From: Prinia subflava
Taxonomy: Eukaryota; Chordata; Aves; Passeriformes; Cisticolidae
NCBI RefSeq assembly: GCF_021018805.1
Contig: NW_026960608.1
Coordinates: 434,001-498,000 of the forward strand
Direction: 5' to 3'
Length of the DNA stretch: 64,000 nucleotides
How positions within the stretch are numbered: position 1 is the first letter of the stretch; every line of letters starts with the position of its first letter. Both the position numbers and the translations under genes were made by a program. Positions 57,459 to 64,000 of the stretch are shown here, piece by piece. The notes beneath the pieces are model-generated. The model was not told the DNA's origin. It saw nothing but the letters and a program-made list of their open reading frames with translations, and ran no database searches.

Positions 57459-57987
57459 TGTTGCAGCCGTGAGGCCTGGTAGGCCTCTCTGGCGGTCAGT
57501 CGCCTAAGGGCAGAAATGCCTAGTCATGGTGACTAGGCCAAAATAACCCTTCTCCCGTGCTTGGACCCTCTCTTATCTCCCTCTAAGACAATAGGTCACT
57601 TTCTACCCTGACTCATACTATTGGACCCCTTCTCAAAACCTCGGTACCCTATAAAAACCCCACTTTTCCCCCAGCTCAGTAGAAGTGCTGTCCCTGAAAC
57701 CCTTCACGGAAGAACCTAATAAAGATTCATCTGTGGAACTTCATACGGCGCTTCTCCTCTCTCTCCCTGTGTCTGCCAAGGCACCTTAGCAAGCTTATGA
57801 GCTGAGAATCACTGCAAAAGAGCTGATCACTGCTAAGAGCTGAATATCACTATAACTAAGCTTGCTAAGTGTTGCCTGTGCCTGGGAGCTTTGCCGGAGT
57901 TGCTTGGGCAGGGGGGTAAGTAGGTGCACCCCTAACCAGGAACAACCAAGGCAGCCGAGACCGACTGAAGCTACCGGGAGAAAAACA
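57459..57987 (+). repeat. 5' LTR of provirus E
   Basis: Starts TGTTGCAGCCGTGAGG. It has TATAAAAACC at about 57,650 and AATAAAG at about 57,719, followed by a long downstream region to about 57,987, where AAAACA lies 5 bp before the primer-binding site. The exact end is uncertain because the 3' LTR is outside the window. Confidence 0.75.
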
Positions 57988-57992
57988 AAACC

Positions 57993-58011
57993 TGGCGCAC
58001 CAACTGCGGTG
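57993..58011 (+). promoter_or_regulatory. Primer-binding site of provirus E
   Basis: TGGCGCACCAACTGCGGTG follows the LTR. It resembles a tRNA-Lys-type site with one inserted base and three changes. The TGG start and position are right; the tRNA assignment is tentative. Confidence 0.5.
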
Positions 58012-58316
58012 AAAAACCCAGGAGAGCAGCCTTTATCGTGAAGAGTAACTGCCTTGGTTCGCTAGAGCCCTTCTGAAGATAACTTCTCCGTTATAGAAGA
58101 ATTTCTCTGCAGAAGGTGTCTGACGACCCTCTCAGTCCAGCCCTGAGGAATCACACGTTGGCAGACCACCCTACCAGCAGCTTTTGACCCACTTTCGGCT
58201 GAGGAGTAAGTAGATTCCAGCCTTTTTTGCACTCTTCTTTACTTGGGTCTTTTTCTTTTTCTTTTTTTTTTTTTTTTCTCTTTTTTCTGCTGGGAGGGGA
58301 ACGGGACTTCATTACT

Positions 58317-58628
58317 ATGGGATCAAAAAATAGTAAATTCAAACGATCCCAGAACGAGAGAGACTTATATTTAGAAATCGTAGAAATTCTATCCCTTAAC
58401 AACCCTTCTTTCTCTAAAAGTAAAATCTTAAAAACTAACTTGAAAAAGTTTATAAAATGGATTATTTCCCAGTTTCCTGATACTAATACACACTCTATCA
58501 CTTTAGATTCTTTTTGGGACTCAGTGGGGATAAAAATATACACTTCCCAAATTAATGGAGATTTCTCTGTTACACGATTTCTACCCATTTTTCATAATAT
58601 TACCAAAGTAACAGAACAAGAACAATAG
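58317..58628 (+). pseudogene. gag: Provirus E gag, matrix remnant
   Basis: ATG at 58,317 gives MGSKNSK, a myristoylation-type start, after a leader with a poly-T run (58,257-58,277). About 103 residues form a helical matrix-like domain (FIKWIISQFPD, LDSFWDSVG), parallel to the matrix of provirus D. It ends at TAG (58,626-58,628). Downstream, a Pro-rich stretch follows in other frames instead of capsid. Confidence 0.75.
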
Positions 58629-59180
58629 AACAATAGAACAATATTAAGAAATCTCCAAGTCCCCCCGCAGAGAGCATCCTACCCTTATCTCTCCCGCCAG
58701 ACTGTGTCCTTTCAAATGCTAATATTCCCCCCCTCTTCAAATGCTGGCCACAGGGGGGTAGGGCCCGAATACGCCGCTCCTGCCCCGCTCCCGCCCTGCT
58801 CCGGCCCTGCGCCCCCCCTCCTCCACCTTCAGCCTCCCCCCCGGAGACGGAGAACACGAACTCCGTGCTGTCCCCACCTCCCCTCTCCGCGCTGCCCCCA
58901 CCTTCCCCTGCCCTCGCGCTGATCCCAAACCCTTCCTGTGTGCCTGCAAAGCCTGCAGGACCTGCTTATCTCATGTGTGGCCATCGCCCTTCCCCCGCGG
59001 TATCTTCGAATGCAACTGTGCCTGCCCCTATAGACTCTACCCCCCCACACCCCACCCCCCCCGCTCCCTCTGCAGCGAATGTGGCCCCATGCAATCCCAC
59101 CCGCCCGCCGCTCCCTTATCCCCAAACCCTGCAGCCACAAAACCCTCATGTCACTTCTGAGACACCCCATGGTAGCATAA
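58629..59180 (+). pseudogene. gag: Provirus E Pro-rich gag remnant; capsid missing
   Basis: After the matrix stop the sequence is C-rich. Proline-rich frames (for example 58,865-59,203 with PPPSPAL and PAPSAANVAP) correspond to the Pro-rich middle of gag. No capsid major-homology region or CCHC zinc knuckle is visible before the dUTPase begins near 59,181. Capsid and nucleocapsid are therefore deleted. Confidence 0.7.
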
Positions 59181-59906
59181 CGCTTTTATACTGTTCCAGC
59201 TGAGCTTCCTGTAGCCAGGTCTTGCAACCCTCTCTACAGCACCCAACACCCCCAGCGCCAGCTGGTAACTGCTTTATCCATTGACTTAAAAAAGAGGGAT
59301 GTTTATCCTGTCCCTACTGGCAAGTATGGGCCAAAAGGAGGTCCTTTTGACATTTTAATTATAGGTGATACTGTTAATGGCCCGGATGAAATTTTTGTTT
59401 TTCCAGCAGTACAAACAGTGCACCCGGGTCAAGAAATCTTGGTCCAGCTGTGCTGCACAGACTTACCATTTTTTCTTTTAAAGGGAACTCCAATTGCACA
59501 AGCCTTTCTACTACCAAAAAATCACAAGGAACAGCTTCCTCTCAACCCTATAGCAATGTGGGCACAAGTTTTGGGATCTAATAGGCCTACCATCGAGTGT
59601 GGCCTATCCTGCAAAGGTGAGAAGATCCACCAACTGGGACTTCTGGACTCGGGCACAGATGTGAGCCTCGTTGCACGCTCAGAATGGCCTGCAAACTGGG
59701 AACTAGAACCGGTACCAGGTATGATTTCAGGGATCGGTGGAGCCACAATGTCCATGCGAAGCAAGCACAACGTGCTCGTCGAAGGGCCTGAAGGCAAGTT
59801 GGCAACTATCCTCCCATTTGTTGTAAGGGCCCCCATCACCCTTTGGGGAAGGGATGTTCTATCCCAATGGGGAGCTTCCTTACAAATTCCCAGTCGGGAT
59901 TTCTAA
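59181..59906 (+). pseudogene. pro: Provirus E dUTPase-protease
   Basis: The frame is open from 59,181 (after a TAA) to TAA at 59,904-59,906. The first part is dUTPase-like: PVPTGKYGP, HPGQEI, and LLKGTPIAQAFLLP, which matches the dUTPase motif after its substrate loop. The second part is an aspartic protease: LLDSGTDVSLV (Ser in place of the usual Thr of DTG), a GIGGA flap region, and LWGRDVL. A dUTPase fused upstream of protease is characteristic of betaretroviruses. The upstream gag-pro junction is lost with the capsid deletion. Confidence 0.85.
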
Positions 59907-61612
59907 TTGGGGCCACTGAGGAGCGCGCACTACCAGATACCCCTCAGCTCACCTGGAAGTGCCAAATCCCAATCTGGATCAAACAGTGGCCCCTCCCTAA
60001 AGTAAAACTGCACTCACTACAAGCACTTGTAGAAGAACAGCTTGCCAAAGGTCACATCGTCGAGACCACCAGCCCTTGGAACACCCCGGTCTTTGTACTG
60101 CAAAATCCTGGAACGGACAGGTGGAGACTCCTCCAGGACCTGTGTAAAATCAATGAGGTAATTGAGGACATGGGCCCCCTTCAGCCTGGACTGCCTTCAC
60201 CATCGATGCTGCCTCTAGACTGGACACTTGCCATCATAGATATTAAAGACTGTTTCTTCAGCATTCCGCTGCACCCCCAGGAGGCTCCACGGTTTGCTTT
60301 TTCTGTCCCCTCTCTTAACAGAGAGGCTCCACTCAAAAGATATCATTGGCTTTTTCTTCCCCAAGGTCTCAAGGGCTCCCCTACCATATGCCAATGGTAT
60401 GTTACTCATGTTTTGTCTCCCGTTTGGAGCCTATTTCCAGATGCAATCATCTACCACTATATGGATGACATCCTGATCTGTGCACCAGACAAAGCCTACC
60501 TAGACAAAGCGGTTACAAAGACCATCAAAACCATAGAAAAAGCAGGATTCGAGATCCGTGAAGACAAAATACAGTACACCAACCCATGGACTTATCTTGG
60601 ATTCCAGATCCGTGAAAGGACCATCGTACCCCGGCAGCTTGTCATCCGAGATGACCCAAAAACACTGAGAGACTTACACAGTCTGTGTGGATCCATCAAT
60701 TGGGTACGTCCTCTGCTAGGAATTACAACAGAGGACCTCGCTCCCCTGTTCAACCTTCTCCGTGGCAACGGAGACCTGGACTCTCCATGCACTCTCACAA
60801 CAGAAGCCCGAGATGCCATCACCAAAGTCCAAGAAGCCCTATCTTCACACCAAGCCCATCGCTTCAAGCCTAACCTGCCTTTCCAGTTTGTCATTCTGGG
60901 AAAAGCACCCCAGTTCCATGGACTGATTTTCCAATGGGATACTCAGCTTCGAGACCCTTTATTGATAATTGAATGGATCTTTACAAACAACCAACCTACA
61001 AAGACAATTATCACCTTCCAAGAAATCATGGCACATCTAATAAAAAAGGCCAGAACTCGCCTCCGCTCTCTCGCAGGATGTGAATTCACATGCATATACT
61101 TGCCATTAACCAGCGGAGACCTGGAGCATTTGCTTCAGAACAATGAAAATCTCCAGTACGCCCTAGATAGCTATACAGGCCAAATTTCCATCCATATCCC
61201 AAAACATAAACTTTTTAATATAACCTTTAATCTGACCCCAAAATTAGTACAGAGTAGAACACCTCTCAAAGCTCTAACAGTCTTTACAGACAGCTCGGGA
61301 TCATCCCACAAGTCTGTAATGACATGGAAAGACCCTAAGACTCAAAAATGGGAATCTGATGTCCAAATAGTGGAGGGATCTCCACAGATTGCAGAGTTAG
61401 CAGCTGTTGTCAGAGCCTTTGAGAAATTCAAAGATGAACCTTTTAATCTCATTAGACTCTTCATATGTTGCAGGTATAGCTATGAGGGCAGAACAAGCCC
61501 TTCTAAAAGACGTTTCCAATCCAAAGTTACACCAATTGATTTCTGCATTAATACACTTAATCTCCCACAGAAAACAACCTTACTATGTAATGCATGTGAG
61601 GTCACACACTGA
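59843..61612 (+). pseudogene. pol: Provirus E reverse transcriptase and RNase H
   Basis: Open for 589 codons, overlapping the end of protease in the -1 frame. RT blocks: SPWNTPVF, IIDIKDCFFSIPL (first Asp), LPQGLKGSPT, YHYMDDILI (catalytic YMDD), YLGFQI. RNase H begins at TVFTDSSGSS (about 61,279-61,308) and has PQIAELAAV. A frame slip near 61,452-61,456, at the next RNase H Asp, moves the pol reading to the frame of the next entry, so this frame ends in unrelated residues at 61,612. Confidence 0.88.
59897..59903 (+). promoter_or_regulatory. Candidate -1 frameshift heptamer, pro-pol
   Basis: G GAT TTC in the protease frame, directly followed by TAA at 59,904. Betaretroviral pro-pol junctions use a G GAT TTA-type heptamer. 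The pol frame is exactly -1 relative to protease and is already open here. Confidence 0.65.
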
Positions 61613-62111
61613 CCTCCCAGGTATCATTGCAGAAGGGAACAGGAAAGCAGATGCATTGGCCATGGCACTAGAGACTGCTAACATCCCTGACATCTTTGCC
61701 CAGGCAAAGTTGTCACATGCATTTTATCACCAAAATGCAGCTGCCCTTATTAGAATGTTCAAGCTCTCAAAAGATCAAGCAAAATCTATTGTTGCCACGT
61801 GCCCAAACTGCCAAAGCTACCAGATACCATCTGTGGGGACAGGAGTCAATCCCCGAGGACTTAACAGCTGCCAGCTGTGGCAGACAGATGTCACTCACTT
61901 CCCACCTTTTGGAAGGTCAAAGTATGTGCACGTATCGGTTGACACATTTTCTGGAGCAGTGTTTGCATCATCTCATCCAGGAGAAACTACACAGCATGCC
62001 ATAAAGCACTTCCTCCTTGCCTTTGCTACCCTGGGAGTACCAAAACAGATCAAAACAGATCAAAACAGATCAAAACAGATAATGGACCTGTCTATGCCTC
62101 TCGTAAGTTAA
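61456..62111 (+). pseudogene. pol: Provirus E RNase H end and integrase, first part
   Basis: After the frame slip this frame carries DSSYVAG (RNase H), a MHVRSHTDLPG...GNRKADALA RNase H end, then integrase: an HHCC module (HAFYHQNAAALIRMF...CPNC), and WQTDVTHF with the first catalytic Asp. It breaks at a repeated CAAAACAGAT run (62,041-62,080), which covers the second catalytic Asp. The frame then stops at 62,109-62,111. Confidence 0.85.
62041..62080 (+). repeat. Four copies of a 10-bp repeat within integrase
   Basis: CAAAACAGAT is repeated four times without change. The integrase reading continues correctly on both sides only if two copies are discounted, so two extra units (20 bp) have been added. 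This shifts the frame. Confidence 0.85.
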
Positions 62112-62686
62112 AAGAATTCTTCAGTGACTGGGGAATAGAACACAAAAAAGGCATACCTGCAAACCCCACAGGACAATCCATCATAGAGAGAACACATCAA
62201 ACCCTCAAAAGAGTCCTCAATCAGCAGCGAAGTGAAACAAAAATCATATCTCCAGTTGAAAGACTCTGCAAGGGTCTCTACGTCATCAACTTCCTAAATG
62301 GCACAACATCAGAGCCCAACCCTCCAGTACTCCGCCACTTCGCAAATACCACCCAAGCAAAGCTTGCTGAAAAACTACCTGTGCTAGTGAAGGACCCAGA
62401 GACACATCAAATTTCTGGGCCTTTCCAGTTAATTACTTGGGGTAGAGGATATGTGTGTGTTTCACTACCATCTGGCCCAAGATGGTACCCAGGAAAACAC
62501 ATAAAACCATACCTAGGCACTACAAACACTACTCAGTCAGACACTGACAAGAGTTCCTCTGAGTTGAATACAAGACCGCCTCAAAACCAGACAAGTTATG
62601 CCTGGAGACGAAGGCGTCGCCGAATATCCACGTACCAAAGAAAAAACCGACCCATCATACGACAGCAGAAGAAACAGAAAAGATGA
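62081..62686 (+). pseudogene. pol: Provirus E integrase, C-terminal part
   Basis: In the pol frame after the repeat: a DNGP-like end of the second Asp motif, then GQSIIERTHQ with the catalytic Glu, and a C-terminal domain (WGRGYVCVSLPSGPRWYPGKHIKPY). It ends in a very basic tail (RRRRRR, KKQKR) with stop at 62,684-62,686. Confidence 0.85.
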
Positions 62687-62859
62687 ACAACATTCTGCTG
62701 CATCAGTCAAGCTATAAGCCAGACATAGCTTGAACACAAACTTGTCCTCTGAATTACATGTTTTTATCTTTTTTAAAAAAAATTTTTACCCTAAAAACCC
62801 CTGTTATTCCCTTTCCCAACTCTTACCAAAAACCCCTAACCTCACACCCACTTACCCAT

Positions 62860-62960
62860 CCCTTGCTTATATAAAAAAAACCAAAAAAAAACCCAAAAAA
62901 AAAAAAAAAGGGGGGGGAGGGGGGAAGGAACAGAGAAAAAGAATGAGGGAAAAAACCCTA
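62860..62960 (+). repeat. A-run / G-run low-complexity tract between pol and env
   Basis: A-rich sequence with a run of 15 A is followed directly by G8 A G6, then a purine-rich stretch. It is nearly all purine on the plus strand, like an overgrown polypurine tract, but lies before env and not before an LTR. Confidence 0.6.
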
Positions 62961-63034
62961 ACCCTCTCCTCCCATCATGAAATATAACAAATTTTGTTTA
63001 TATTCCCTATCAGAAGCCTTATCCCTGTCCAGAG

Positions 63035-64000
63035 ATGAAAACTGGTGCTCTCCTCACTTCTGTTTGGATGCTCTTCACTGTACCGTATGCCTGCGGCTGG
63101 ATTAGCCCACAGCCTAGCCATAATGTTTGGGTAACCTTAGCAAAAACATTGAAACAGGATAAATTGTGCTTATCCATGGGCAGCGTTGATAACCCACTTT
63201 CCACATGTCTAGTAGGGATTCCTTTCGTAGCAGATGACTGGCCCGTCTATAACTCAGAGCTCTTTCGCACCACAGGTAAGAGACCCAATGCAGTAGATAC
63301 TTGGGATGATTGGACAAAAATGTTACCTAATGCCCTAGAGGAACCCCAAGAATTGGACTTGCTGGGGTCCACCAAAGCAGCATACTGTGTCAAATTTTAC
63401 TATAGACGCCCAAGGAATAATGGGCCAGAAATTAACCAGTTAAAAAACACATACAGAAAAGACATATCACCCATTAACAAAGCCTATAACTATCCGGATT
63501 GGTGCAATTACACCACTCGCGTGATATCTGTAGCCTCTCTCCATCCCAAAGTATTACCCAAAGGAATGTTTCTCATCTGTGGTGACCGAGTATGGGCTGG
63601 GATCCCCTCACGCCTTCAGGGAGGTCCCTGTAGCCTTGGGAGACTTTCTACCCTCACACCAAATATTACCTTGTTACATAATTGGAAAAAAGAAAGCTAA
63701 GCAAATCGCCACAAAAGATCCTATACGGAATTTGACGAAAACTGTGATCCCAAATTATACAATTGGAATGAACCAAAAAGAATTGCAGTCTCCCTATTCT
63801 TACCATGGGTAGCTGCAGCTAAGGCCCTTGGTGAAATAAATCACTTAGGCTGCTGGCTTAGTAAGCAAGCCAATGCTACATCTGCTGCCCTGAGTGATCT
63901 TTTAAAAGATGAGGAAACCACAAGACATTCATCTCTCCAGAACCGCACCGCGATTGACTTCTTGCTGCTCGCCCACGGACACGGATGCCAAGACTTCAAA
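63035..64000 (+). pseudogene. env: Provirus E env (surface and start of transmembrane), partial
   Basis: ATG at 63,035 opens 221 codons. A hydrophobic signal-peptide-like start ([16 protein letters not shown]) is followed by a surface region with Cys residues, NxT/S sites (NYTT, NITL) and a conserved-looking [15 protein letters not shown] block. It stops at 63,698-63,700 just after an A-run. Neighbouring frames carry the rest: from about 63,730 to 64,000 a transmembrane-subunit segment is open, with the LQNRTAIDFLLLAHGHGC block (heptad end, immunosuppressive-type segment and Cys loop). The block pattern is that of alpharetroviral Env. At least two frame slips occur between 63,690 and 63,740. 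The 3' half is outside the window. Confidence 0.82.

Larger units (their letters stand above)
57459..64000 (+). mobile_element. Provirus E, betaretrovirus-like pol with alpharetrovirus-like env (partial)
   Basis: Plus-strand provirus with a 5' LTR (57,459 to about 57,987), a primer-binding site, a leader, a gag remnant, dUTPase-protease, RT-RNase H, integrase and env. It runs off the window before its 3' LTR. Capsid and nucleocapsid are missing. The dUTPase fused before protease and the YMDD RT are class II traits. The env is of the type seen in alpharetroviruses, which suggests an ancestral recombination. Most genes have one or two breaks. It inserted into provirus D capsid; the left flank is GGGCAG. 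Confidence 0.88.

Noticed and set aside
62537..62737. Minus-strand frame over the integrase C-terminus
   Set aside because: Shadow of the basic integrase tail in the opposite strand.
1..64000. CRISPR array, bacterial operon, tRNA or rRNA genes
   Set aside because: None found. Repeats seen are LTR pairs, microsatellites or the 10-bp integrase repeat, and gene structure is that of a vertebrate with introns.

Overview
The window looks like a piece of a bird genome, probably passerine; this is inferred from repeat families resembling avian ERVK/ERVL/class I elements. It is dominated by endogenous retroviruses (ERVs) and solo LTRs. No bacterial-type genes, tRNAs, rRNAs or CRISPR arrays were seen. 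The density of ERVs, and the damage in the only host gene recognised, would fit a W chromosome or another low-recombination region, but sequence alone does not prove this.

Host gene: scattered exons on the minus strand, from a CpG-rich candidate first exon at about 45.3 kb to a terminal coding exon at 13.08-13.2 kb, match MAP9 (microtubule-associated protein 9, ASAP). The matches cover the N-terminal FQDEL...YSDDF block, the SxYxGxLKVL block, the Lys/Glu-rich coiled-coil exons and the C-terminal PPWxPP tail. One coiled-coil exon carries an in-frame TAA, another is shifted at two A-runs, and one has lost its donor. This copy is therefore called a probable pseudogene or degenerate gametolog. 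Its introns hold two proviruses (an ERVL at 30.9-37.2 kb and a class I element at 38.9-45.06 kb) and five solo LTRs, one inserted inside another.

Layout: 0-1.7 kb is a decayed betaretrovirus-like pol. 2.1-2.5 kb is a probable LTR. 5.5-6.1 kb is a solo LTR of family A. 8.0-10.7 kb is a short provirus of non-autonomous family B. 13-45.3 kb is the MAP9 locus with its insertions. 45.4-46.6 kb is a solo LTR of family C, abutting the MAP9 CpG exon. 47.2-47.9 kb is another LTR, and 49.6-51.5 kb is a 1.87-kb solo LTR of family N. From 52.6 kb to the end lies a nest of three proviruses. A plus-strand betaretrovirus-like element (D) is interrupted in gag by a minus-strand family B provirus (54.4-56.9 kb), and its capsid region is cut by a second plus-strand provirus (E) that runs past the window end. 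Element E has a Gag matrix region, dUTPase-protease, RT-RNase H, integrase and an alpharetrovirus-like Env.

Many insertions are bounded by readable 5- or 6-bp target-site duplications, which give firm edges and a relative order of insertion. All retroviral genes seen carry stops, frameshifts or deletions, so nothing here appears to be a complete replication-competent element.
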